64,000 nucleotides of DNA from an uncultured Paracoccus sp. (GTDB taxonomy: Bacteria > Pseudomonadota > Alphaproteobacteria > Rhodobacterales > Rhodobacteraceae). Where the stretch lies: the NCBI RefSeq assembly GCF_947496875.1, contig NZ_CANMEH010000011.1:1-64000 (forward strand), in the 5' to 3' direction. Numbering within the stretch: the stretch's first letter is position 1; the number at the start of each line of letters is the position of its first letter. This document shows positions 1 to 9,059 of the stretch, in pieces. The notes under the pieces are model-generated. The model was not told the origin of the DNA. It made no database searches and was given only the letters and a program-made list of their open reading frames with translations. A program made the position numbers and the translations under genes.

Positions 1-70
1 ACATAACCCTCGAAAACAACGGAAAAATCCGGCCGCAGCCGGATGGAGAGAACGCTTTCGCGAGGGCAAG

Positions 71-160
71 TGGCGGACGGTGAGGGATTCGAACCCTCGA
101 GACGGTTCCCCGCCTACACACTTTCCAGGCGTGCGCCTTCGACCACTCGGCCAACCGTCC
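71..160 (-). tRNA. tRNA-Ser(GGA), encoded CCA
   Basis: Reverse complement reads GGACGGTTGGCCGAGTGGTCGAAGGC...CTGGAAA...GGTTCGAATCCCTCACCGTCCGCCA: long variable arm, GGA anticodon, T-loop and CCA end. Confidence 0.95.
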
Positions 161-199
161 CTGCCCGGCGATGTAGCCGGCAGATCGGTTGCGTGCAAG

Positions 200-811
200 T
201 CAGAGCTTGGAAATCTTCGACTGCAGGTCGGCAAGCTGGCGGCGGATTGCCTCCATGTCGTCGGGCGCGTCCTTTCGGGCGGCCGTGTCGGCGTCCGCGC
301 CGTCGGGTTCGGTGCCGCTCGACCCCGCGGGCAGCGTCCAGCCGCCCATCATGGCGCGCAGGAACAGCTTCTGCTGCCGCTGCAGGGCTTCGAACCCCGG
401 CATCGCCGCCATCGGCGACTTGAGCTGCGTCATCTGCTCCATCATCTTGGACTGGCCTTCCCGCAGCATCTCGAAGCTCGCAGCTAGGAATTGCGGCACA
501 ACCGACTGCGCTTGGGTGGTATAGCTGCGCACCAGATCGGTCAGCACGTCCAAGGGCAGCACGTTCTCGCCCCGGCTTTCGTGCTCGGCGATGATCTGGA
601 GCAGGTATTGCCGCGTCAGGTCGTCGCCGGACTTCAGGTCGATGATCCGCACCTCGCGCCCGGAACGGATGATCCGCGCGATCTCGTCCAGCGTCACGTA
701 ATCCGACGTCTCGGTGTTGTAGAGCCGCCGGCTGGCATAGCGCTTGATCGTCAGGGGCTCGGCGGGCGCGGTGCCCGGCTGCCGGGCTGCGGTCGAATGG
801 TCATTCTGCAT
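200..811 (-). CDS. phaR: Polyhydroxyalkanoate synthesis repressor PhaR
   Basis: N-terminal IKRYASRRLYNTETSDYVTLDEIARIIRSGREVRIIDLKSGDDLTRQYLLQII is the PhaR DNA-binding/PHB accumulation domain; next to phaP and phaC. Confidence 0.95.
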   Translation of the reverse strand: MQNDHSTAARQPGTAPAEPLTIKRYASRRLYNTETSDYVTLDEIARIIRSGREVRIIDLKSGDDLTRQYLLQIIAEHESRGENVLPLDVLTDLVRSYTTQAQSVVPQFLAASFEMLREGQSKMMEQMTQLKSPMAAMPGFEALQRQQKLFLRAMMGGWTLPAGSSGTEPDGADADTAARKDAPDDMEAIRRQLADLQSKISKL

Positions 812-891
812 GTGCGAATGATGGGAGCGCCCTCGGCGGATTGCAAAGGGAAAATGTCTGGCGCGCGCCGGCGTCAGGCGCGCTGAACGCG

Positions 892-924
892 AAAAAAGGG
901 GACGGCCAGTGGGCCGCCCCCTTC
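892..924 (-). terminator. Rho-independent terminator of phaP
   Basis: On the minus strand, a GC-rich hairpin (GGGGGCGGCCC...GGCCGTCCCC) followed by TTTTTT, just downstream of the phaP stop. Confidence 0.7.
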
Positions 925-961
925 AACTCAGGCCACAGCGACTGCTGCAGCGCAGCTGCGA

Positions 962-1441
962 TCAGCCCTTGTTTTCGGTCGAGCCGGTGGTTCCACCAAA
1001 GTTGGTGCTGGCCGTGCGGGCGGCGCTCTGCACGTCGCGGGTCACGTTCTGGGCAACACGCTGGGCGTCCGACGCCGCGTCCTTGCCGGCGTTCAGCATC
1101 AGGTCGACGGTTTCCATCTGAACCTTCTTGGCCACTTCGGCATACGCCGCCATGTGCTGCGAAGCGATCTCGGTGGCGGCGGTGGCGAAGTCGCTCATCG
1201 CCTTGGCGTATTCGGCCGGCTGCTCACGCGCGGCGGACAGCTCGCCCAGACGAGCGATCGCGTCGCGGGCCCACTGGGCCGAGATCTCGGTCGAACGCTC
1301 GGCGGCTTCCAGCGCGACACGGCTCATCTTTTCGCCAAGCGCGGTCTGGGTCTTAAACGCCTCGGTCATCGACGAGTTGTCGATCGGCAGATTGGACATC
1401 ATGTCCTGGAAGTTCTTGGTGAAGTCGGGGGTCTTTGCCAT
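962..1441 (-). CDS. phaP: Phasin family protein
   Basis: 159-aa protein MAKTPDFTKNFQDMMSNLPIDNSSMTEAFKTQTALGEKMSRVALEAAERSTEISAQW, phasin-like; between phaR and phaC. Confidence 0.9.
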   Translation of the reverse strand: MAKTPDFTKNFQDMMSNLPIDNSSMTEAFKTQTALGEKMSRVALEAAERSTEISAQWARDAIARLGELSAAREQPAEYAKAMSDFATAATEIASQHMAAYAEVAKKVQMETVDLMLNAGKDAASDAQRVAQNVTRDVQSAARTASTNFGGTTGSTENKG

Positions 1442-1506
1442 TTCGATGCTCCTGCATATCCGTCAGTGGTCCGGGCGACCAGTTCGGTCACCAGTCGATA
1501 TACTTG

Positions 1507-1517
1507 CTGCGGTGCAG
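1507..1517. promoter_or_regulatory. Putative PhaR operator CTGC-GGT-GCAG in the phaP promoter
   Basis: Perfect CTGCN3GCAG. On the minus strand it lies in the 17-nt spacer between TTGAAA (1520-1525) and TATATC (1497-1502). Confidence 0.75.
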
Positions 1518-1535
1518 CATTTCAACCTTTTTTTG

Positions 1536-1546
1536 CTGCACCGCAG
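1536..1546. promoter_or_regulatory. Second putative PhaR operator CTGC-ACC-GCAG upstream of phaP
   Basis: Second perfect CTGCN3GCAG match, 29 bp from the first, in the phaC-phaP intergenic region. Confidence 0.65.
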
Positions 1547-1550
1547 CATT

Positions 1551-4334
1551 TCAGGCCAGTTCCCGCACATAGCTGCCGGGCGCTGCCTCGATCACCTGCG
1601 ACGGATGGCGCGCTGCCACCATGTCGCCGGATTGCCTTGCCAGCCACGCTTCCCACACCGGCCACCAGCTGCCCTTGTGGAACGCGGCCTTGGCCTTCCA
1701 GTCCTCGGGCGTGTCGATGTCGTCGTCGGCACTTCCGATGTAGTGGCCGTATTTCTCGCGGCCCGGCGGATTGACGATCCCCGCGATGTGGCCCGATTCG
1801 GACAGCAGGAACGTCTTGTCATGCGATCCCATCATCGACACGCCCCGCCAGCTGTCGACCCAGGGCGCGATGTGATCGCCCTCGCACGCGACCGCGCACA
1901 CCGGGACCGTCACCTCTGACAGCCGGACCTTGTGCCCCAGAACCTCGAAGCCTTCGGTGGCGAGCTTGTTCTCCTGGCAGACGCCGCGCAGATAATCCGT
2001 GACCATCCGCGCCGGCAGGTTGGTGCCATCGCCGTTCCAGTAGAGCAGGTCGAAGGCCGGCGGCGAGTCCCCCATCATGTAGTGGCGGACCGCCGGTCCC
2101 CAGACCAGGTCGTTGGCGCGCAGAAAGCTGAAGGTGCGCTGCATGATGCGCGACGCGAGATAGCCGGCGCGCTGGACCTCCTCCTCGATGCCGCTGAGAA
2201 AGTCGTCCTGCAGATAGGTCGTGAACTCCCCCATTTCGGAGAAATCCGTCAGTGTGGTGAAGAAGGACGCGGACCGCACCTGATCGTCGCCCCGCTGGGC
2301 AAGCAGACCGAGCGTCATCGACAGCGTGGTCCCGGCGATGCAGTAGCCGACGGCATTCAATTGCGGCTGCTCGGTCAGGTCGCGGATCTTCTGGAACGCC
2401 GACAGATAGGCGGCAACATAGTCCTCCATCCCGACATTCGCATGTTCCCGCGTGGGATTCTTCCACGACACGACGAAAAGCGTGTACCCCTTGTCGACAA
2501 GCCAGCGGATCAGGCTGTTCTGCGGCTTGAGGTCAAGGATGTAGAACTTGTTGATCCACGGCGGCAGGATCACCAGCGGAACGGCGTGGACCTGTTCCGT
2601 CGTCGGTGAGTACTGGATCAGCTCGAACAGGTCTTCGCGGTGGACCACGGCTCCCGGGGTGGCGCCGATGTTCTGGCCCACGGCGAAGGCGTCACGGTCG
2701 GACAGCGACACGACCAGTTCGCCGCCGCCATGCTCGATGTCGGCGACCAGGTTTTCCAGTCCCCGCACCAGGCTTTCGCCTTCGGTCTCGATCGCCCGGG
2801 CCAGCGCGTCCGGGTTCGTGGCCAGGAAGTTGGTCGGCGCCATCATGTCGATCATCTGCCGCGTAAAGAACTCGATGCGGCGGCGCTCGACCGCGTCCTC
2901 GATGGGCAGATCGGCCGCGGCACGCCGCAGGGCTTCGGCGTTGATCCGGTACTGCTCGCGCACATAGGCGAAGAATGGATTGGTCCGCCACAAGGGGTTG
3001 CTGAACCGCTTGTCGCTTTCGTCGTCCTTCCTGACCGCCGGCGCCGCGATGCCGCGCTGCATGAACGCCGATTGCGTGTCCGCAAGGTTCCGCAGCGTGT
3101 CGCCCCAGTAGCGGACCTGGTGCTCGATCAGCCGCGCGGGCTGCTGCGTCGCCAGCCGCATCCAGCCGGTCGCCGCCGCGGCGTAGAAGTCCGTCCCCGG
3201 CCCCTCTATCCCTTGAACGTGCAAGGGACGGCGGGCCAGGGCCTGCATCAGCCGCTGGCTCAGTTCCTCGATACGCTGGATGTTCTCGGCTATACGGCCG
3301 GGCAGCGGCACATCGCCGGCCGCCTCGCCTGTCGCACCGCTCTGCCCACCATCCGGCACAGCCTGGCCCGAGGAACCGGTCGACCCCACGCCAGCGGTCC
3401 TGGTCATGTCGTCCGAAGCGGGTGCGTCCGTTTGTGAAGCAGGTTCCGGGCCGGGACGGCTGCCCCCACCGTCTACTTGCCCGTCATGTCCCTCCGGACC
3501 CATGTCCCCGGACGCAGGCGCATCGGCTTCCGAGGCGCGGCCACCATCGTCTTCGCTGCCGTCGCCCTCGCCTGCGGCATCCATCGCCTGTGCGGCCTGG
3601 TTGATTGCCCCGGATGCGGGCGCGTCGGCTTCCGATACATGCTCGTCGCCGCTGGAAAGAGGCGTGCTCATGCCAAGGCGCCCGCCATTCTCGGCGGCAT
3701 GTACCATGTCGTCGGATGCAGGCGCGTCGGCCTCCGAGGCGTGACCATCATCGGCTCCCTCGCCGGCGTTGTCGCCCGTAGCACCCGCTCCTTGGGGGGC
3801 CTGCTGCATTGCGTGGGATGCCGGCGCGTCGGCTTCCGACACGTGCTCGTCACCGCTCGTCAGAGGAGTGCTTGTCTCACCGCGCCCGCCGTTCTCGGCG
3901 ACATGCACCATGTCCTCCGATGCCGGTGCGTCGGCCTCCGACACGTGATCTTTCTGATCCATCGCAACCTCGCTGGACTCCGTGACGGCGCCCTTCTTTC
4001 GGTGTGTCATCCGGCGTGTTCCGGTACGCAGGTCTGACCGATCGGGCGTCCTGGCACGGGCCGGAACGGTCGGACGGGTGGCAGGTTCGCGGCGCGGCTG
4101 CGACGGCTTGGCTGGCCGTGACGCACCGTTCTGATCAGCGTTCGCAGCACCCGCGCCAGACGTGCTGTCCTGTGCTGCGTCTGCCGGGCGACCGCGATCC
4201 ACCGAGCCGGAAGAGGCCTCCGCCGGACTACCCGCACCCGATGATTTCTTTGGATTTCCAGCCTTGGACCGCCCCCGCCGTCCCGCGCCAGCCTTCGGTT
4301 CGTCGTTGCCGTCCGAATCCCGTCCGCTTGCCAT
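1551..4334 (-). CDS. phaC: Class I poly(3-hydroxyalkanoate) synthase with a repetitive N-terminal extension
   Basis: C-terminal ~600 aa typical of PhaC, including the lipase-like box GYCIAG and 'PPWINKFYILDLKPQNSLIRWLVDKGYTLFVVSWKNP'. The exact start is uncertain (alternative in-frame Met at MTHRKK and MDQKDH). Confidence 0.93.
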   Translation of the reverse strand: MASGRDSDGNDEPKAGAGRRGRSKAGNPKKSSGAGSPAEASSGSVDRGRPADAAQDSTSGAGAANADQNGASRPAKPSQPRREPATRPTVPARARTPDRSDLRTGTRRMTHRKKGAVTESSEVAMDQKDHVSEADAPASEDMVHVAENGGRGETSTPLTSGDEHVSEADAPASHAMQQAPQGAGATGDNAGEGADDGHASEADAPASDDMVHAAENGGRLGMSTPLSSGDEHVSEADAPASGAINQAAQAMDAAGEGDGSEDDGGRASEADAPASGDMGPEGHDGQVDGGGSRPGPEPASQTDAPASDDMTRTAGVGSTGSSGQAVPDGGQSGATGEAAGDVPLPGRIAENIQRIEELSQRLMQALARRPLHVQGIEGPGTDFYAAAATGWMRLATQQPARLIEHQVRYWGDTLRNLADTQSAFMQRGIAAPAVRKDDESDKRFSNPLWRTNPFFAYVREQYRINAEALRRAAADLPIEDAVERRRIEFFTRQMIDMMAPTNFLATNPDALARAIETEGESLVRGLENLVADIEHGGGELVVSLSDRDAFAVGQNIGATPGAVVHREDLFELIQYSPTTEQVHAVPLVILPPWINKFYILDLKPQNSLIRWLVDKGYTLFVVSWKNPTREHANVGMEDYVAAYLSAFQKIRDLTEQPQLNAVGYCIAGTTLSMTLGLLAQRGDDQVRSASFFTTLTDFSEMGEFTTYLQDDFLSGIEEEVQRAGYLASRIMQRTFSFLRANDLVWGPAVRHYMMGDSPPAFDLLYWNGDGTNLPARMVTDYLRGVCQENKLATEGFEVLGHKVRLSEVTVPVCAVACEGDHIAPWVDSWRGVSMMGSHDKTFLLSESGHIAGIVNPPGREKYGHYIGSADDDIDTPEDWKAKAAFHKGSWWPVWEAWLARQSGDMVAARHPSQVIEAAPGSYVRELA
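3405..3950 (-). repeat. Degenerate tandem repeats encoding (H/R)(V/A)SEADAPAS units in the PhaC N-terminal extension
   Basis: Five copies of SEADAPAS plus a diverged SQTDAPAS in the translation, several embedded in a longer duplicated unit (DMVHxAENGGR...STPLxSGDEHVSEADAPAS). Confidence 0.85.
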
Positions 4335-4435
4335 TACGTCGCATTCTCCCGCTACCCTGCCCTTCTTAGCAGATTGACATGCGCGGACGAGAGCGTAAAG
4401 GCACGGTTACACGCAAACAAGCACTGGGGGCTTAG

Positions 4436-5791
4436 ATGGCTTACAAGGGCCTGCGAGGCATCGTGTCGTATGATGCGATGGAAACGATGCGCAACACCAA
4501 CGAATGGTTGGGCGCCTCGGCGCGGGCGTTGGCGTCCTATCCCATCTTTGCCATGATCCCTCATCCCGCATTCAAGATGATGAGCGCCTGGGGACGGGTG
4601 ACGGAACGCAGCTTCGCGCGGATGGTCATCAAGCCGGACTGGGAAATTCCGCCGATCCCCGGTGCCGAAGGCCAGGACCACCTGGTCTATGTCGAGAGCG
4701 AACTGAAGAAGCCGTTCGGGAGCCTGCTCCGGTTCCGCGTCGCGCGGCGCGAACCGATGGAACGCCGGGTGCTGCTGGTTGCCCCGATGTCGGGCCACTA
4801 TGCCACGCTGCTGCGGTCCACCGTGACCTCGCTGCTGCCCGATTGTGACGTGTGGGTCACCGACTGGCACAACGCCCGCGACATCCCGGTGAGCGAGGGC
4901 AAGTTCGACGTCGAGGACTATACCGCCTATCTGGTCGACTTCATCAAGCATCTCGGGCCGAACCTGAACGTCATCGCCGTCTGCCAGCCCGCCCCGCTGG
5001 CACTGGCGGCAACGGCCGTTCTGGCTGAAACCGATCCGGCCGCCCAGCCCCGCACCCTGACGCTGATCGGCGGTCCGATCGATCCGGACGCGGCCGCAAC
5101 CGAGGTCACCGACTTCGGCAATCGGGTCACGATGGGCGAACTGGACGCCTTCATGATCCAGCAGGTCGGGTTCAAGTATCGCGGCGCGGGGCGGATGGTC
5201 TATCCCGGGCTGGCGCAGTTGGGCTCGTTCATCGCGATGAACTCGGAGACGCACAGCAAGGCCTTCATCGAGAAGATCCTCGCCGAGGCGCGCGGCCAGG
5301 CATCGGAAGGTGACAAGCACAACACCTTCTATGACGAATACCTGGCGGTCATGGACATGACGGCCGAATTCTACCTGTCGACCGTCGAACGCATCTTCAA
5401 GAACCTTGAGATCGCGCAGAACCGGTTCACCGTGAATGGCCAGCTCGCCGATATCGGCAAGATCAAGGACGTTGCGGTCATGACGGTCGAGGGCGGGAAC
5501 GACGACATCTCGGCCCCCGGTCAGTGCGTCGCCGCACTGCAGCTGTGCAGTGGCGTCCCCGAGTCCAGGAAGGCCGAGCACCTGGAACCGAACGCGGGAC
5601 ACTACGGAATCTTCGCGGGCAAGAGCTGGCGGCTCAACATCCGGCCCTTGGTCCTCGACTTCATCGACGAACATTCGGCCAGCGCGCCGCAACCCGACGA
5701 ACCGCCGCGGCGCAAGCGTCAGCGTGGCGGCCAGGTCGTCGGCGATACCCGCCGCGGCGGACCGGCGGACGACCGCAAGATCGCGGTCTGA
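4436..5791 (+). CDS. phaZ: Intracellular polyhydroxyalkanoate depolymerase
   Basis: 451 aa; MAYKGLRGIVSYDAMETMRNTNEWLGASARALASYPIFAMIPHP and the VCQPAP active-site Cys motif; divergent from phaC. Confidence 0.93.
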   Translation: MAYKGLRGIVSYDAMETMRNTNEWLGASARALASYPIFAMIPHPAFKMMSAWGRVTERSFARMVIKPDWEIPPIPGAEGQDHLVYVESELKKPFGSLLRFRVARREPMERRVLLVAPMSGHYATLLRSTVTSLLPDCDVWVTDWHNARDIPVSEGKFDVEDYTAYLVDFIKHLGPNLNVIAVCQPAPLALAATAVLAETDPAAQPRTLTLIGGPIDPDAAATEVTDFGNRVTMGELDAFMIQQVGFKYRGAGRMVYPGLAQLGSFIAMNSETHSKAFIEKILAEARGQASEGDKHNTFYDEYLAVMDMTAEFYLSTVERIFKNLEIAQNRFTVNGQLADIGKIKDVAVMTVEGGNDDISAPGQCVAALQLCSGVPESRKAEHLEPNAGHYGIFAGKSWRLNIRPLVLDFIDEHSASAPQPDEPPRRKRQRGGQVVGDTRRGGPADDRKIAV

Positions 5792-5879
5792 CCACACTTA
5801 TGCTTTCCCCGTCCGGGTTTCCGTGGAACCCGGGCGGCGGCCGGCCGTTGGATGGCGACCCTGCGGTGGAGAGAGTGTG

Positions 5880-6350
5880 ATGGCGGACAAGGCGACATTC
5901 TGGGAACGGCTGAAGGACGTGAACGCCGGCATGCTGGGGTGCGCACCCCACTGGAAGTTGGCGCCGATGTCCCATTACGCGGACCCGGACGCATCGGCCC
6001 TGTGGTTCATCACGGCCGACGGCACCGAGTGGGTGCAGGCGGTGTCGGCAGGCCCGCAGAAGGCGGTTCACTGCGTCTCGTCAGCGGGCCAACATCTTTA
6101 TGCCCGGATCGAGGGCGAGCTGTCGCTGTCGAACGATCGCCAGAAGCTCGACGAGATCTGGAACGCCGTTGCCTCGAGCTGGTTCGAGGACGGCAAGCGC
6201 GACGAGGACGTGCGCCTGCTCAAACTGTCGATGACCGGCGCCGAGGTCTGGGCCACCACAGGATCGGCAGGTTTCCTGTACGAGATCGCCAAGGCCAAGC
6301 TGACCGGCGCCAAGCCTGACATGGGCGAGCACTTCGTGCTGGCGTTCTAG
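5880..6350 (+). CDS. Pyridoxamine 5'-phosphate oxidase-like / general stress protein family
   Basis: 156 aa from ATG 5880: MADKATFWERLKDVNAGMLGCAPHWKLAPMSHYADPDASALWFITADGTEW resembles the split-barrel stress-protein family. Confidence 0.7.
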   Translation: MADKATFWERLKDVNAGMLGCAPHWKLAPMSHYADPDASALWFITADGTEWVQAVSAGPQKAVHCVSSAGQHLYARIEGELSLSNDRQKLDEIWNAVASSWFEDGKRDEDVRLLKLSMTGAEVWATTGSAGFLYEIAKAKLTGAKPDMGEHFVLAF

Positions 6351-6426
6351 TCCTTCTCGCCTGCCGGTCGACGGCGGGCGTCACACGCTTGCAAGGCGGT
6401 CCGGGTCCGGGCATAAGCCGCTTCGC

Positions 6427-6502
6427 GGGCGGTTAGCTCAGTTGGTAGAGCGTTTCGTTTACACCGAAAATGTCGGGGGTTCGAGCCCCTCACCGCCCAC
6501 CA
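6427..6502 (+). tRNA. tRNA-Val(TAC), encoded CCA
   Basis: GGGCGGTTAGCTCAGTTGGTAGAGCG...TTTACAC...GGGGGTTCGAGCCCCTCACCGCCCACCA cloverleaf. Confidence 0.95.
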
Positions 6503-6532
6503 TCCGCACCTTCTGCCTGCGTCACTTCAGGC

Positions 6533-7186
6533 TCAGCGTTCCCCGAGGGTCTTGCGGGCCGTGGCGATCAGCCGCCATAGTTCCGCACGGGTCTGCCGGC
6601 CGAACAGCGCCTCGTCCCCGGCGATGAAGGTCGGCGTCCCGATCAGCCCCATATGGTCCGCAAGGTCGAGTGAGGTCGTCAGATGATCTTTGACCCACTG
6701 CGCGTTCATGTCGGTCCGCAGCCGGGTCTCGTCCAGGCCGATCTTGCGCGCGGTGGCGATCACCGAAGCTTCCTCGGCGCGCCCCCGGATGCTCATCAGC
6801 GACCGGTGGAACGGCCAGTACTTTCCCTGCTCCAGTGACGCGAGCGATGCCTTGGCGGCAAAGACCGACCCTACGCCGAACACCGGCAGTTCGCGGAACA
6901 CGACGCGCAGGTTCGGGTCCTCGCCGATCAGCGCCTCGACCTCGGCCGACATCGGCCGGCAATGCGGGCAGTTGTAGTCGAAGAATTCGGTCAGCGTGAC
7001 GTCGCCCCTGGGATTGCCGAGCACCGGCGCCTGCGGATCGCGCTCCAGCGCCTTGCGCAGCTCCGTGGGCATCGGATTGCTGCTCGGGGCGGCGGCGGCG
7101 GGACTAAGCCCCAGCACGGAGCCGCCCACGAGCGCGGCGGCACCGGACAGCGTCTGGCGACGCGTCAGACATGGAACAGGGGGCAT
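6533..7186 (-). CDS. DsbA-family thioredoxin-fold thiol oxidoreductase
   Basis: Export signal with twin-arginine TRRQTLSGAAALVGG; FDYNCPHCR active site CPHC. Start taken as MPPVPCLTRR. Confidence 0.85.
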   Translation of the reverse strand: MPPVPCLTRRQTLSGAAALVGGSVLGLSPAAAAPSSNPMPTELRKALERDPQAPVLGNPRGDVTLTEFFDYNCPHCRPMSAEVEALIGEDPNLRVVFRELPVFGVGSVFAAKASLASLEQGKYWPFHRSLMSIRGRAEEASVIATARKIGLDETRLRTDMNAQWVKDHLTTSLDLADHMGLIGTPTFIAGDEALFGRQTRAELWRLIATARKTLGER

Positions 7187-7490
7187 GCGCTTATTTCTCT
7201 CTGGATATGGATGACCGTTGCGTGCAGCATGCCCCAGACCGCCGGTCAGCGACACGTCCGGCTGATCACCATGAGTCGCAAAGCCGTGAGTTAGCCGCTT
7301 CCAGGTTTGCCCGCCCAGCGAGTGATGACTTCCTTACCTATCTCGCCCGACGGGAAATTTGGCGAAATATCGCCGCTTTGCGCCGTTTCGGAGCGCGTCT
7401 TTGTTGAGGATCGGCAACCGAGGACCCAGAATATTGCCGTGGGTTCGTGACTGACGTATGGCGTCCCATTCCTCGTATCGGGTGTAAATC

Positions 7491-9056
7491 GTGAAGCGTC
7501 GCGTTTTCGTTGGCTCGCTGGCCGCCGCTGCAATCGGCACGACCGCGCTTCGCCCCGGCGTGCTCGGCGCCCAGTCGGTGGCCCCCCCGGCGGATCAGCC
7601 CGCACCGGATCTTCCGCTCCCTGGGTTCGGGTTCGACACGGTCGTCGGCTTCGCCCGCGAGTTGGCGCAGCAGGAACATGTTCCGCTGACATCGACGCTG
7701 GACGTGCCGTTCAAGGACCTGGGCTATGATGCCTATCGGGGCATCCGGTTCCGGCGCGAGGCTGACCCGTGGCAGGACCTGCCCGGCTGGGGTCTGGACC
7801 TGCTGCCGCCCGGAATGCTCTACACTGATCCGGTGCGGATCAGCCTAGTCGACCAAGGGGTGGTTCGCCCCCTGCCGTTCGACCCGTCCGTGCTTACCTA
7901 CGACGCGAACGCCTTTCCCGCCGACGCGGCGCAACAGCCTCCAGGTGACATGGGCTGGTCCGGCTTTCGCCTGCGGACGGTGCTGAACCGCCCCGGCACC
8001 CTGGACGAACTGGCCGTGTTTCAGGGGGCGAGCTATTTCCGGGCGCTGGGACGGGGCAATCGCTACGGGCTGTCGGCGCGCGGTCTGGCGCTGGGGACCG
8101 GGACGGCCGAGGGCGAGGAGTTCCCCCGCTTTCGCGAGTTCTGGATCCACACCCCCGACCCGACGGCGGGCACCGTGACCGTTCACGCGCTGCTGGACAG
8201 CCCCTCGGTCGCCGGTGCGTTCGAATACGTGATCGCACCCGGCGACGATACCGTATTTGCGTGCCGGACCGCGCTGTTCCCGCGCCGGGACCTGGCAGAC
8301 GTGGGCGTCGCTCCGCTTACCTCGATGTTCTGGTTCGGGCCGGCTGACGATGCCGCCCAGGACGATTATCGACCTGCGGTGCATGACAGCGACGGGCTGC
8401 AGATGATCACCGGTGCGGGTCAGCGGCTTTGGCGGGTCCTCAACAACCCCCCTACCCTTCAGATCTCGTCCTTCATCGATTCCGACCCGCGCGCCTTCGG
8501 TCTGATGCAGCGCGGCCGTGACTTCCGGATCTATCAGGATGCCGAGGCCGCCTATCAGCTGCGCCCCTCGGCCTGGGTCACCCCACGCGGAAGCTGGGGC
8601 GACGGATCCGTCACGCTGGTCGAGATTCCGGTGGAGAGCGAATTCCACGACAACATCGTGGCGTTCTGGACCCCCGCGCAGCCACTGCTGGCCGGCGAAC
8701 AGGCCAGCTTCGACTATGACATCCGCTTCGGCTTCTCGCCGGCGGATGCAGGTCCGTTTGCGCAGGTCCGGCAGACGATGGTTGGCCGGGCCGTGAACAC
8801 CAAGGGCGCCCACACCTTCGTCGTCGATTTCGACGCCGCCGCGTTCGACTCGGAGACCGAGCCGCAGCCCGTCGTCACGGCCAGCGAAGGCCGGATCGAG
8901 CATCCCTATCTGATCCGGCTTTCGGCCGAGCGGCTGATCCGGCTGGCGTTCGAGTTCCTGCCCGACGGGGCAGAACTTGCCGATCTCACCGCGCGGCTCG
9001 ACGGTCCCGACGGGCCGCATTCCGAGACCTGGATGTTCCGCTGGGTCAGGGACTGA
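7491..9056 (+). CDS. Glucan biosynthesis protein OpgG/OpgD family (periplasmic)
   Basis: 521 aa; twin-arginine-like signal MKRRVFVGSLAAAAIG, then FGFDTVVGFARELAQQ...LDVPFKDLGYDAYRGIRFR, characteristic of MdoG/MdoD; followed by opgH. Confidence 0.9.
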   Translation: MKRRVFVGSLAAAAIGTTALRPGVLGAQSVAPPADQPAPDLPLPGFGFDTVVGFARELAQQEHVPLTSTLDVPFKDLGYDAYRGIRFRREADPWQDLPGWGLDLLPPGMLYTDPVRISLVDQGVVRPLPFDPSVLTYDANAFPADAAQQPPGDMGWSGFRLRTVLNRPGTLDELAVFQGASYFRALGRGNRYGLSARGLALGTGTAEGEEFPRFREFWIHTPDPTAGTVTVHALLDSPSVAGAFEYVIAPGDDTVFACRTALFPRRDLADVGVAPLTSMFWFGPADDAAQDDYRPAVHDSDGLQMITGAGQRLWRVLNNPPTLQISSFIDSDPRAFGLMQRGRDFRIYQDAEAAYQLRPSAWVTPRGSWGDGSVTLVEIPVESEFHDNIVAFWTPAQPLLAGEQASFDYDIRFGFSPADAGPFAQVRQTMVGRAVNTKGAHTFVVDFDAAAFDSETEPQPVVTASEGRIEHPYLIRLSAERLIRLAFEFLPDGAELADLTARLDGPDGPHSETWMFRWVRD

Positions 9057-9059
9057 TCC

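Noticed and set aside
5813-5833. Inverted repeat CCGGGTT-N7-AACCCGG after phaZ
   Set aside because: No T-tract follows, so terminator assignment is not supported; could be chance in GC-rich DNA.
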